Shown here: piece by piece, positions 35,764 through 44,160 of the stretch | How the letters are laid out: every line of letters begins with the position of its first letter | Position numbering within the stretch: position 1 is the stretch's first letter | Source: Gemmatimonas phototrophica | GTDB taxonomy: Bacteria; Gemmatimonadota; Gemmatimonadetes; Gemmatimonadales; Gemmatimonadaceae | DNA: 64,000 nucleotides | Assembly: GCA_945869195.1 (NCBI GenBank) | Contig: CAMBNV010000003.1 | Coordinates: 1-64,000 of the forward strand | Reading direction: 5' to 3' | The notes under the pieces: model-generated | Databases searched by the model: none | What the model was told of the DNA's origin: nothing | What the model saw: only the letters and a program-made list of their open reading frames with translations | Made by a program: the position numbers and the translations under genes

Positions 35764-36999
35764 ATGACCGCGCCACTCCAGTTTCGCTCACTGAATCCGT
35801 TCCGGACCCTGGCCAAGTACCGGAATTTCCGGCTCTTCTGGTTCGGGCAGACGACCTCGCTCGTCGGATCATGGATGCAGACGGTCGCCGTGGGCTGGAC
35901 GGCGCTCGAGCTCACCAACGATGCCTTCATGGTCGGACTCGTCTCGGCCGCGAACACCTTCCCGATTCTCCTCTTCTCGATCCCAGGCGGCGTCGTCGCC
36001 GACCGCAACGACAAGCTGCGGGTGGTCCGGATCGCGCAGGCGCTCATGTTGGCCGAAGCGGCCGCGCTCGCGGCACTCTCGTTCACGGGCCACCTCACCA
36101 TTGGTTGGCTGCTCGGGTTGGCGCTGTTCGGCGGCCTGCTCGCGGCCTTTGAGATCCCGGCGCGACAGTCGCTCCTGATGGAACTCGTCGGCAAGGAGGA
36201 CATCGCGCAGGCGATCGGTCTCAACTCCACCGGCTTCAACCTCGCGCGTGTGCTGGGCCCGACGATCGCCGCGATTGTGATTGCCCGGCTCGGCGTCTCC
36301 TGGACGTACGCGCTCAACGCCGTAAGCTATCTCGCCGTGCTCGTCGGTCTCGCCATGATCCGACTGCCCGATCGGCGCGCGATACCGCGACCGAACATGA
36401 GCCACCTCGAAGGAATGCGCGAGGCAATCCGCTATGTGCTCGACACGCCGCCGCTCCCGATGCTCATCGCGATGGCGACAGTCTTCTCGCTGCTCGGCGT
36501 GCCGGTGATCACACTCCTCCCCGTGGTGGCACGCGAGCAGCTCGGGCTTGGCGCCGACGGCTATGGCGCGCTCATGGCATGCCTGGGGCTTGGTGCGGTC
36601 GTGGGTGCGCTCGCGATCGCGGCGACTGGCGGCGGCGCGCAGCGCGGGAAGGTGTTCCGCGCGGCCTCGTTCAGCTTCGCTTTGCTACTCATCGTCTTTC
36701 CGCTCGTGCGCGTGCCCGTGATCAACGGGCTACTCCTCTTCGCTGCGGGCATCGCGATGATCCTCAACAACGCGATTGTGAACGCGCGGTTGCAGGAGCT
36801 CGTGCCCGACGCGATCCGCGGGCGCGTGCTCTCGCTCTGGGTGATGGTGTACGTGGGCGGCTCGCCGATCGGGTCGTTCTTGGGCGGCTGGGTGGCGAGC
36901 GTGGCCGGCGTGGACTGGGCGATCGGGGGCGGGGCGGTGCTGATGCTACTCTTCGCGCTCTGGGCGTTCCGGCGGCATCCCATGCTTGCGGCGCGCTGA
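35764..36999 (+). CDS. MFS transporter (EntS-like)
   Basis: A 411-residue major facilitator starting at ATG 35764 (MTAPLQFRSLNPFRTLAKYRNFRLFWFGQTTSLVGSWMQ), where the track adds 27 residues of divergent leader. About 12 hydrophobic spans are visible, with the MFS motif A-like GGVVADRNDKLRVVRIAQ after helix 2 and GARILGP-type RVLGPTIAAIVIARLG. Closest in style to enterobactin-exporter or macrolide-efflux proteins of the MFS_3 group. Its last 54 nt overlap the 3' end of the convergent MoxR gene. Confidence 0.9.
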   Translation: MTAPLQFRSLNPFRTLAKYRNFRLFWFGQTTSLVGSWMQTVAVGWTALELTNDAFMVGLVSAANTFPILLFSIPGGVVADRNDKLRVVRIAQALMLAEAAALAALSFTGHLTIGWLLGLALFGGLLAAFEIPARQSLLMELVGKEDIAQAIGLNSTGFNLARVLGPTIAAIVIARLGVSWTYALNAVSYLAVLVGLAMIRLPDRRAIPRPNMSHLEGMREAIRYVLDTPPLPMLIAMATVFSLLGVPVITLLPVVAREQLGLGADGYGALMACLGLGAVVGALAIAATGGGAQRGKVFRAASFSFALLLIVFPLVRVPVINGLLLFAAGIAMILNNAIVNARLQELVPDAIRGRVLSLWVMVYVGGSPIGSFLGGWVASVAGVDWAIGGGAVLMLLFALWAFRRHPMLAAR

Positions 37000-38409
37000 G
37001 CGGCCGTACGTCCCGCTCTCCGACCGAGAGAGCTTCCGTCGCGCGACGAGCGCCTCGAGTACGAGCTCGCACGCCACGACCGCATCGGCATCATCGGTCA
37101 CACCGAGTCCGGCTGCCGTGATCTGCTCGATGAGCCCCGGCACCGTCGCGAAGCCCGCGCGCGCCACCGCCGTGCTCGCGTCGTCGCTCACCTGCAGCGC
37201 CTGCCCACGGTCGAACCAGATCACGATCTCGTCCAGATTGAGCGTGGTGCCGCGCGCGGTTAGCGTGGCGTCCGCTGCACGACGGATCAGCTCGCGCGCG
37301 ATCACGGCGCCACCGATCAGTTCGCCCTCGTACTCGAGTTCGATCTTCCCGGTGATGGCCGGGAGCGCCGCGTAGACATCGGCGAGGCGTGGGACGATTT
37401 CTGTTTCACCCAGCCTCGTTGCCCGCCGCTCGGCGTTGGAGATCACGTTCTCAAGGAGCGAGATCGACAGGCGCTGGGAGACGCCCGATCGCTGGTCGAT
37501 CCGTTTTTCCTGCCGGGCCTCGAACGCCACGCGCTCCGCCACCTCCGCGACGATCTGCGGCAGGCGCAGCGGTAATCCGTCGCGTACAGTCCATGCCTCC
37601 TGCGCGGTAATCGCCATCGCGAGGTCCACTGTCGCCGGATAGTGCGTGATGATCTCGCTTCCGATCCGGTCCTTGAGTGGCGTGATGATCTTGCCGCGGG
37701 CCGTGTAGTCCTCCGGATTCGCGGTGAAGGCAAGGACCACGTCGAGGGCCAGGCGCACCGGGTAGCCCTTGATCTGCACATCGCCTTCCTGCATCACGTT
37801 GAACAGGCCCACCTGCACCTTGCCCGCGAGGTCGGGGAGTTCGTTTAGCGCGAAAATCCCGCGGTTGGCGCGCGGGAGCATGCCGTAGTTGATCGAGAGC
37901 TCGTCTGACAGCAGGTGTCCGCCACGGGCGGCCTTGATCGGATCGAGGTCACCAATCAGGTCGGCCACCGTCACGTCGGGTGTGGCGAGCTTCTCCACGT
38001 ACCGCTGCTCGGGCGTGAGCCAGGCGATCGGCGTCTCGTCGCCCAGCGTGACGATCCGATCGCGGCCGTACTTGCTGATCGGGCCGAACGGATCGTCATT
38101 GGTCTCGCTGCCGGCAATCACCGGCAGCTGAGGATCGAGCAGCGTGGTGAGCGCGCGCAGGATCCGCGATTTCGCCTGACCACGGAGTCCCAGAAGGATG
38201 AAGTGGTGCTTGGAGAGCAGCGCGTTCACGATCTGTGGCATGACCGTGTCTTCGAAGCCGAGGACCCCCGTGAAGAGAGGTTTGCCGTCGGCGATGCGTG
38301 CAAGAAGGTTGCGGCGGATCTCGTGGCGGACGGAGCGCCCGCGGTGTTCCGGCGCGCCGTAGCGCGACTGCTTCAGGGCGCCGAACGTGAGGGGGAGTTG
38401 AAGGCTCAT
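36946..38409 (-). CDS. MoxR/ChlI-like AAA+ ATPase with altered Walker B
   Basis: A 487-residue ATPase related to magnesium-chelatase subunit I and MoxR. Walker A reads LLGLRGQAKSRIL (GxxGxxKS). Instead of the usual hhhhDE Walker B it has RGIFALNELPDL, with Asn for Asp. Sensor segments and the substrate-loop-like QVGLFNVMQEGDVQIKGYPVRLALDVVLAFTANPEDYTARGKIITPLKDRIG are as in ChlI/MoxR. The C-terminal part (about 360-487) is helical. Likely an assembly or insertion chaperone acting with the VWA protein at 34400-35680. Start shares TGATG with the oxidoreductase stop, so both are cotranscribed. Confidence 0.85.
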   Translation of the reverse strand: MSLQLPLTFGALKQSRYGAPEHRGRSVRHEIRRNLLARIADGKPLFTGVLGFEDTVMPQIVNALLSKHHFILLGLRGQAKSRILRALTTLLDPQLPVIAGSETNDDPFGPISKYGRDRIVTLGDETPIAWLTPEQRYVEKLATPDVTVADLIGDLDPIKAARGGHLLSDELSINYGMLPRANRGIFALNELPDLAGKVQVGLFNVMQEGDVQIKGYPVRLALDVVLAFTANPEDYTARGKIITPLKDRIGSEIITHYPATVDLAMAITAQEAWTVRDGLPLRLPQIVAEVAERVAFEARQEKRIDQRSGVSQRLSISLLENVISNAERRATRLGETEIVPRLADVYAALPAITGKIELEYEGELIGGAVIARELIRRAADATLTARGTTLNLDEIVIWFDRGQALQVSDDASTAVARAGFATVPGLIEQITAAGLGVTDDADAVVACELVLEALVARRKLSRSESGTYGRSARRKHGMPPERPEREE

Positions 38410-40505
38410 CAGTTGGTGGGTCGGATTTCAACGAGGTTGTCGTAGAACACGGGCCCGGCGCCCATGTCGGTGAGCCGCTGGCTGGTGGTCGCGTTCACGG
38501 TGCGGCCGTCTGGCGAAAGCTTGGCCCACCAGATCCCCGGAGCCCACGCCACGCCTTCGCGAATTCCTTCCCGCACACGCGCGCGCGCCTGGAAGTGCCC
38601 GCGCGCGTTCTCGACCATCACCATCACCCCGTCTGCGATTCCCCGGCGCTCAGCGTCGTGCGGATGCAAGGCCACCTCTGGTTCGCGCGCAGCGCGCTGC
38701 AACGGCCCCACGTTCACGAAGCTTGAGTTGAGGAACTGGTGCGCTGGAGAAGAAATCAGCGTGATCGGGAAGCGAGCAGCCAGCGCCGGAACGTTCTCAG
38801 GAAACTCGTGGGGCGGCGTGAAGCGCGGCAGCGGGTCGAGCCCGAGTGCCTTCATGCGCTCGGAGTAGAACTCGCACTTGCCGCTCGGCGTAGGAAAGCC
38901 GCCGTCGGCGAATGGCGAGTAGGGCGACGGCACTGAGAGCCGCACCCAACCGTTCGCCTTGAGCGCGTCATACGTGACCGAGGCCATGCGCGCATCGGAT
39001 GTGTCGAGCGCAGCACGCACCAGCGTGTCGTCGTCGTCCCGTAGGCAGGGATGGTCGAGCCCCATCCGCGCTGCGAGACGGCGGAAGATCTCGGTGTTGG
39101 GTAGTGCCTCACCGATCGGGGCAATCGCCGGCAGGTTGAGCGACGCGTACAGATGCCCGTACGACCAATGGACGTCGAGATGTTCGAGCTGCGTCGTCGC
39201 CGGCAGCACCCAGTCGGCGTAGTCGCAGGTGTCGGTGCGGAAGTGCTCGAGGACGACCATGAAGAGGTCTTCGCGCTTCATGCCGTGGATCACAGCGAGA
39301 TGGTCGGGTGCGATCGCCGCTGGGTTCGAGTTGTAGACGATCATCGCTCGCACCGGCGGTCCCCCCACGCCGGCATCGGGCGCGCGTAGCGCCTGGCCGA
39401 GCAACGACATGTTGATCGTGCGCGTCCCCGGCGGGACGAGATCGGGGCGTTGCAGCGCATTCTTGTTGAAGGCAAAACTCCCGCTCGACGAGAGTTGCAC
39501 GCCGCCGCCGGGGCGCCGCCAGTGGCCAGTGACGGCCGGCAGGCAGGCGATCGCGCGCACCGCCATCGCGCCACCCCCGTGGCGCTGGAGCCCATAGTTG
39601 AGTCGCACGAAGGCGGCCGTCGCGCGGCCGTACTCACGCGCGAGCGCCACGATCTGCTCCTCGGGCAGGCCGGTGATCGTCGCCACCCGAGACGGCGCGT
39701 ATTCTAGCACGCGCTCGCGCAACTCGGTGGCGCCCAGCGTGTGGCGCGCGAGATAGTCGTCGTCCTGCATCCCTTCGGCAAACAGCACATGCATCAGGCC
39801 GAGCGCGAGCGCGCCATCGGTGCCTGGGCGAATGGCGATCCACTCATCGCACTGCTCGGCCGTGCGCGTGCGGATCGGGTCAATGCAGATCACTCGCGCG
39901 CCCTTCGCCTTGGCCTCAAGAATCTTGGGCCACAGGTGTGGATTGCTCGTGAGTGTGTTCGTCCCCCACAGGATCACGAGGTCGGCTAGCGGCACCGCGT
40001 CGGTGTCGGCACCGATGCTTGCGCCCACGGTCATCCGCATCCCCATCATACCGGCGGTCGCGCAGATCGTGCGGTCGAGCAGAGAGGCGCCAAGGAGGTG
40101 AAAAAAACGCCGGTCCATCCCTTCACTCTGCAGCAGGCCCATCGTGCCAGCGTATGAATACGGCAGGATCGCCTGTGGCCCGTCAGGCGAGGCACGAATC
40201 GCGTTGAGCTTCGCACTGATCGCGTCGAGCGCTTCGTCCCACGTGGCCTCGATGAACTCGCCGCGGCCTTTTGGCCCAACGCGCCGGAGCGGCGTCAGCA
40301 CGCGATCGGTGTGATAGGTGCGCTCGAGATAGCGATTCACTTTCGTGCAGAGAAAACCCTGCGTGAAAGGATGCTCGGGATCGCCCTGGATGCGCGTGGC
40401 CCGCCCGTTCTCGACGGTCACCAGCGTAGCGCAGGTGTCGGGGCAGTCGTGGGAGCAGGCGCCGCGAATGATTCCTGGGGGCGCGGTCGAGACTGGTGCA
40501 ACCAT
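38409..40505 (-). CDS. Molybdopterin oxidoreductase with [4Fe-4S] cluster
   Basis: A 698-residue molybdopterin bis(guanine dinucleotide) enzyme of the DMSO reductase superfamily. The N-terminal cluster motif is CSHDCPDTC with the fourth Cys in FLCTKVNRYLER; central folds give PYSYAGTMGLLQSEGMDRRFF, DLVILWGTNTLTSNPHLWPKILEAKAKGARVICIDPIRTRTA, GHWRRPGGGVQLSSSG, VYNSNPAAIAPD and DYADWVLPATTQLEHLDVHWSYGH. The C-terminal molybdopterin-dinucleotide-binding domain is ISSPAHQFLNSSFVN to the end. No Tat signal, so cytoplasmic. Family members include thiosulfate/polysulfide, arsenite and formate enzymes; the substrate is open. Followed by the MoxR gene (TGATG). Confidence 0.93.
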   Translation of the reverse strand: MVAPVSTAPPGIIRGACSHDCPDTCATLVTVENGRATRIQGDPEHPFTQGFLCTKVNRYLERTYHTDRVLTPLRRVGPKGRGEFIEATWDEALDAISAKLNAIRASPDGPQAILPYSYAGTMGLLQSEGMDRRFFHLLGASLLDRTICATAGMMGMRMTVGASIGADTDAVPLADLVILWGTNTLTSNPHLWPKILEAKAKGARVICIDPIRTRTAEQCDEWIAIRPGTDGALALGLMHVLFAEGMQDDDYLARHTLGATELRERVLEYAPSRVATITGLPEEQIVALAREYGRATAAFVRLNYGLQRHGGGAMAVRAIACLPAVTGHWRRPGGGVQLSSSGSFAFNKNALQRPDLVPPGTRTINMSLLGQALRAPDAGVGGPPVRAMIVYNSNPAAIAPDHLAVIHGMKREDLFMVVLEHFRTDTCDYADWVLPATTQLEHLDVHWSYGHLYASLNLPAIAPIGEALPNTEIFRRLAARMGLDHPCLRDDDDTLVRAALDTSDARMASVTYDALKANGWVRLSVPSPYSPFADGGFPTPSGKCEFYSERMKALGLDPLPRFTPPHEFPENVPALAARFPITLISSPAHQFLNSSFVNVGPLQRAAREPEVALHPHDAERRGIADGVMVMVENARGHFQARARVREGIREGVAWAPGIWWAKLSPDGRTVNATTSQRLTDMGAGPVFYDNLVEIRPTN

Positions 40506-40845
40506 GAACTTCCTGACTCCGGAGCATGGAGTGAGAGCGTACGATGCACGCTAATGCGCGGCGGTCCGGTGCATCCGATGATTGGTAACTCGTTGCTGTA
40601 AAACGGGTTAACAGGCATTTTGCCGAGTCAGTCACACTGGTATCCTGACATGCGGTGCACGAGGAGACTAGGCGAAATATGACATTTTAACAAAAATCTA
40701 ACGCCAACCCATTGGTGAACAAGGCCCTATCGCGGGAGCGCGCATTGACCAGTAGAATCGGCACGCTTAGTTTACCCGTTCGTGCGGCACCTGCGAACCA
40801 CTCGCGGTCCGTCGCATCATCCCACTCTCGACGCAGAGTTTCTAA
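40506..40845. promoter_or_regulatory. 340-nt noncoding region between divergent transcripts
   Basis: Divergent region between the oxidoreductase (minus) and the small lipoprotein (plus). Its centre is noticeably richer in A/T than the neighbouring genes (for example AAATATGACATTTTAACAAAAATC). I see one good promoter toward the lipoprotein (separate entry) and no clear one toward the oxidoreductase, and no RNA gene. Confidence 0.5.
40745..40773 (+). promoter_or_regulatory. Sigma-70-type promoter of the small lipoprotein gene
   Basis: TTGACC and TAGTTT with exactly 17 nt between them. The predicted start lies near 40780, giving a leader of about 65 nt before the ATG at 40846. Confidence 0.6.
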
Positions 40846-41013
40846 ATGAAGCGTTTTGCCCTTGTTGCCTCCGTGTTCATGTTCGCCGCTTGCGCCCCGA
40901 AGGCCGAAGAGCAGGCGCCGGTTGTAGAGACCGTCGCCCCGGCCGTTGATTCGGCCGCGGCCGTGACCGATTCCACTGCAGTGGTTGTTGATTCGACCGC
41001 GACGAAGCCCTAA
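40846..41013 (+). CDS. 55-residue lipoprotein, Val/Ala/Asp/Thr-rich (not in ORF track)
   Basis: Too short for the ORF track. It has a lipoprotein signal with lipobox FAAC (ALVASVFMFAACAPKAEEQ), then a short, low-complexity acidic tail with the repeated pattern VDSxA/VTDSTA/VDSTA (three related VDS/TDS-T units). Its own promoter 73 nt upstream, a 65-nt leader and a perfect 20-bp hairpin 15 nt after the stop mark it as an independently expressed gene. Mature protein would be about 36 residues, of unknown role; such small repeat lipoproteins are often cell-envelope fillers or spacers. Confidence 0.8.
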   Translation: MKRFALVASVFMFAACAPKAEEQAPVVETVAPAVDSAAAVTDSTAVVVDSTATKP

Positions 41014-41028
41014 GCAGCTTCTCGCCCC

Positions 41029-41072
41029 AAGCGACGAACGCGCGATCCTACGGGATCGCGCGTTCGTCGCTT
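41029..41072. terminator. Perfect 20-bp hairpin with TACG loop after the lipoprotein gene
   Basis: AAGCGACGAACGCGCGATCC (41029-41048) pairs without mismatch with its complement at 41053-41072, leaving the 4-nt loop TACG. It begins 15 nt after the lipoprotein stop. There is no U-run after it on either strand (TTCGTGAC follows), so it may act as an RNA-stability or bidirectional terminator structure rather than as a simple intrinsic terminator. Confidence 0.8.
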
Positions 41073-41092
41073 CGTGACATATGCCGACCTGG

Positions 41093-41130
41093 CTCCGCAA
41101 TCGCCCCGTCATCCACGGGTGATTGCGGAG
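41093..41130 (-). terminator. Nested inverted repeat after ygfZ
   Basis: CTCCGCAATC (41093-41102) pairs with GATTGCGGAG (41121-41130), and inside it CCCGT pairs with ACGGG (41105-41109 and 41115-41119). It starts 3 nt past the ygfZ stop on the minus strand and would close the glycolate operon transcript. No U-run. Confidence 0.6.
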
Positions 41131-41133
41131 TAA

Positions 41134-42174
41134 TCACGTGGTAATCGCGAGGCTCGGCACCGCCAGCGGTGCCACGCGCGCGCGCGTCTCGCCGGACTCG
41201 GCACGGATGATGACGTCGCTCCCGAGTTCGACTTCGCGGCGCAGCATCGCGATGGCCAACGCACCGCCCGTACTCGAGACAACGCTCGTGCGCACCTCGC
41301 CGACGTCGGTACCCGCGAGATCGATCACGCGCGCGCCCTCTGCAAGTGGAGTGGCGCTTGTGAGCAGACGCAACAGGCGGTTTACATGGCCGCGAAAGTG
41401 GATCCGGGCGACGATCTCTTGCCCGGTGTAGCAGCCCTTGTTGAATGAGATTGCCCCGAGGACGTCGAGTCCGGCTTCTTGCGGGATCGTTTCGATGTCC
41501 ATCTCGGCGCCCCACTCGGGAAGCCCGGCTTCCACGCGCAGCACCTTGATCTCGACGGGCGATGCGGAACGCGTGCCTGCCGCGACAAGCGCCGCGCGCA
41601 ACGCTGCCACGCTCGTGCGCGCCCCGATCACTTCGAAGCCAGCGACACTGAGCTCCACCGAGCGCAGCACGTAACACGGCATCTCGGCGTCGCCGACCGC
41701 GAATCCCTCAAAGGCACCAAGCGCATCGAGCCGCGCCGCGAGTGGAGATGCTCGGTCATCGGTCCCTGTGTCGGTCACGGTCTCGGCTGCGTCCGCCGCG
41801 ACCAGCGTGGCGTCTCCGAGTGCGCGTGCGAGGATGGCGGACGCGTCACTGCCGTGTACCCCGAGACAGTCCGTCGCTTCAGAAATAACGACGTACTTCG
41901 CGAGGCGCGGGTTGACGAACTTTCGGATCATCGCGATGAACCCGTCGCCTGCCGCCGCGTCGCAGTCGACGAGGAGATCCGATCCCCGGTCAAAGACGCG
42001 GCAGAGGGCGATCACGCGGCCTTTGGGCGTGAGTGCGGCCGCACGATGACCGGTGCCGGCGCGCAACTTGATGACGTCATTGGTTACGAGGCCGCCGAGT
42101 GCTTCTTTCGCCTTCTCGCCCGAGAGGGTGAGACGCATTCGGTCGCCGCGCTCCACCATGAAGGCCGCGTTCAT
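41134..42174 (-). CDS. ygfZ: YgfZ/GcvT-fold folate-binding protein
   Basis: A 346-residue GcvT-like protein with the YgfZ signature KGCYTGQEIVARIHFRGHVNRLL, in which the Cys is the active residue of this family. Bacterial YgfZ uses tetrahydrofolate to help build or repair particular Fe-S enzymes. It closes the glycolate oxidase gene set, whose GlcF subunit carries [4Fe-4S] clusters, a sensible partner. The ATG overlaps the HAD gene stop by 4 nt. ISEATDCLGVHGSDASAIL and VLRVEAGLPEWGAEMDIETIPQEAGL are other family blocks. Confidence 0.92.
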   Translation of the reverse strand: MNAAFMVERGDRMRLTLSGEKAKEALGGLVTNDVIKLRAGTGHRAAALTPKGRVIALCRVFDRGSDLLVDCDAAAGDGFIAMIRKFVNPRLAKYVVISEATDCLGVHGSDASAILARALGDATLVAADAAETVTDTGTDDRASPLAARLDALGAFEGFAVGDAEMPCYVLRSVELSVAGFEVIGARTSVAALRAALVAAGTRSASPVEIKVLRVEAGLPEWGAEMDIETIPQEAGLDVLGAISFNKGCYTGQEIVARIHFRGHVNRLLRLLTSATPLAEGARVIDLAGTDVGEVRTSVVSSTGGALAIAMLRREVELGSDVIIRAESGETRARVAPLAVPSLAITT

Positions 42175-42860
42175 CGCCGACCGCCGGCACTCAGGCCGGT
42201 GAGATCGCGCACGCGCTCGAAAGTGAGGTGGCTGAGCGACTCGACCCAGGCGTCGCCCTCGACTGCTTCGTGCGCCGGGAGCGGGCCGACACCAACGCTG
42301 GCGATTCCTGCCGCACGCGCAGCACGCAGCCCGACCACCGTGTCCTCCACCGCGAGCGCTCGCAGCTGCTGGCCTGGAAAGAGTTGACCAACGCGCGCGA
42401 GGGCCGCGAGCCAGGGGTCAGGCGCCGGCTTCGACGGGGTCACGTCCTCCACGGTGATGACGGGCCGGAAGAGCCCCTCGAGGCCGGCGAGATCAAGGAT
42501 GAATGTCACCTCACGGCGCGATGCGCGCGTTACGAGCGAGAGCCGGCAGTGCGAGGCGAGACCTTCGAGTGCGAGCTGCGCATCGCGCGCGAGCGGGAGT
42601 CCCTTGCCCACGCGGGCCCCGAACGCACGTTCGGCGCGGAGGCGCCCGAGTTCGACCGCGGTTTCGTCGTCGGGAGCACCGGCGCCGCGGCGAATGCGAC
42701 GCACCGCCTCCTCGGTCGAGTGGCCGGTCGCGAGCGCAAACAGTGGGGCATCTACGATGATTCCCTCGACCGCAAGCGATTCCACGAGCGCGGCGTGGCG
42801 TGCCACCGTGGTATCGGCGATGACACCTTCGAATTCGATGAGAAGGACCGGGACATCCAT
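42171..42860 (-). CDS. HAD superfamily protein with ExE in place of DxD
   Basis: A 229-residue HAD protein like Gph or beta-phosphoglucomutase: a cap between motifs I and II (ALATGHSTEEAVRRIRRG), motif II SLVTRAS, motif III TPSKPAPDPW (Lys) and motif IV VEDTVVGLRAARAAG. Motif I is LLIEFEGVIADTTV: the nucleophile Asp and the acid/base Asp are both Glu (E9, E11). Its place between glcF and ygfZ points to phosphoglycolate phosphatase function, but the motif change makes activity doubtful. AGGA stands 8 nt upstream of the ATG. A fully normal HAD gene is present at 59924. Confidence 0.85.
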   Translation of the reverse strand: MDVPVLLIEFEGVIADTTVARHAALVESLAVEGIIVDAPLFALATGHSTEEAVRRIRRGAGAPDDETAVELGRLRAERAFGARVGKGLPLARDAQLALEGLASHCRLSLVTRASRREVTFILDLAGLEGLFRPVITVEDVTPSKPAPDPWLAALARVGQLFPGQQLRALAVEDTVVGLRAARAAGIASVGVGPLPAHEAVEGDAWVESLSHLTFERVRDLTGLSAGGRR

Positions 42861-42870
42861 GCAGGGAATC

Positions 42871-44160
42871 CTAACGGGGCCGCTCGGCTCGAGCGTACGT
42901 CTCGTCCAGTAGTTCGACCGGATGGCGGGTTGTCACGGCGCTCCCAGAGAGGCAGAGACCGCCTCCAATCTGCATAAGACACCCTGGATTTCCTGTGGCG
43001 ACAATCTCCGCCCCAGACTCGACGATCCGCGACAGTTTTGGCGCGAGAACGCGCTCGGCCACGTCCGGCAGCAGGAGATTGAAAATGCCCGCACTCCCGC
43101 AGCACTGGTCGCTGTCGGCGAGCGGCACGAGATTGATGCCGCTCACTGCCTGGAGTACGGCGAGCGGCGCGTCGACGATCCGTTGGGCGTGCTGTAGGTG
43201 ACAGGGCGCGTCATACGCGACGCGGGTGGCGACAGGCGTGCCGAGTCGTGGGTGCCGCTCATCAGCGCCAGCTCTGACAGCTGGTCCCGCGCTCGCGAGT
43301 AGTTGGTGCACGTCACGCACCTTCGCGCCGAACGCGGTCGCGCGGTCCGCCCACGCCGAATCGTCGGCGAGGAGGTGACCGTACTCGCGGCACATCGCGC
43401 CGCACCCGGCGGAGTTGAGCACCACCACCTCGGCACCGCTCCGCTCAAACGCGGCAATATTGGCGCGGGCGAGCGCACGCGCCATCACGGCATCGCCGGC
43501 ATGGGCATGCAAGGCGCCGCAGCATCGCTGGTCGGCGGTTACGCGCATCTTCCATCCATTGACGGTGAGTGTGCGCTCGGTGGCCCGGTTTACGTCCGTG
43601 AACAGTCCTTCCATCACGCAGCCTGTGAGCAACGACACGGTGCCGCGCGCGCCGTCGCCGCGCGCGTCGTACGAGGCAGGTGCGGGACGAGCGCTTGACG
43701 CGAGCATGGCAAACGGCATGGCGAGCCGCGCGGGCAACAGTCGCGCGAGCAGGGCGGCGATTCCGCTCCAGCGGATGAGGCGGGCGATCGCCAGGACACT
43801 CCGGAGCGCCCACTCGGTCGCGAAGAGGCGCAGTACGAGGCGCGCGACGAGCGGGAGTGGGCGGTGTGTCACGAGCGACTCACGGGTCGCCTCGAGCAGT
43901 TGGCCGTACGGCACACCGCTTGGGCAGGCCGTTTCGCAGCCACGACAACCGAGACACTGATCCAGATGTCGGCGGACCGCGGGGTCGTCGGGATTTACAC
44001 TGCCATCGAGAAGGGCGCCCATCAACAGCAGGCGACCCCGCGGCGAGTCGTTCTCGTCCTCGAGAGCGAGATACGTTGGGCAGGCCGGGAGACAGAAGCC
44101 GCAGTGCACGCAGGAGTCGAGGCCAGCGCGCGCGCGCTGGAGGGGGGCGAGCGTGTTCAC
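42871..44160 (-). CDS. glcF: Glycolate oxidase iron-sulfur subunit
   Basis: Electron-transfer subunit of glycolate oxidase, 429 residues. Two cluster motifs: CVHCGFCLPACPTY and CLGCRGCETACPSG. Two CCG-type domains follow, including VSLLTGCVMEGLFTDVNRAT, DQRCCGALHAHAGD, CGAMCREYGHLL and DQCCGSAGIFNLLLPD. Start GTG 44160 overlaps the glcE stop in a GTGA. Electrons from GlcD flow through it to quinone. The HAD gene begins 10 nt after its stop. Confidence 0.93.
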   Translation of the reverse strand: MNTLAPLQRARAGLDSCVHCGFCLPACPTYLALEDENDSPRGRLLLMGALLDGSVNPDDPAVRRHLDQCLGCRGCETACPSGVPYGQLLEATRESLVTHRPLPLVARLVLRLFATEWALRSVLAIARLIRWSGIAALLARLLPARLAMPFAMLASSARPAPASYDARGDGARGTVSLLTGCVMEGLFTDVNRATERTLTVNGWKMRVTADQRCCGALHAHAGDAVMARALARANIAAFERSGAEVVVLNSAGCGAMCREYGHLLADDSAWADRATAFGAKVRDVHQLLASAGPAVRAGADERHPRLGTPVATRVAYDAPCHLQHAQRIVDAPLAVLQAVSGINLVPLADSDQCCGSAGIFNLLLPDVAERVLAPKLSRIVESGAEIVATGNPGCLMQIGGGLCLSGSAVTTRHPVELLDETYARAERPR

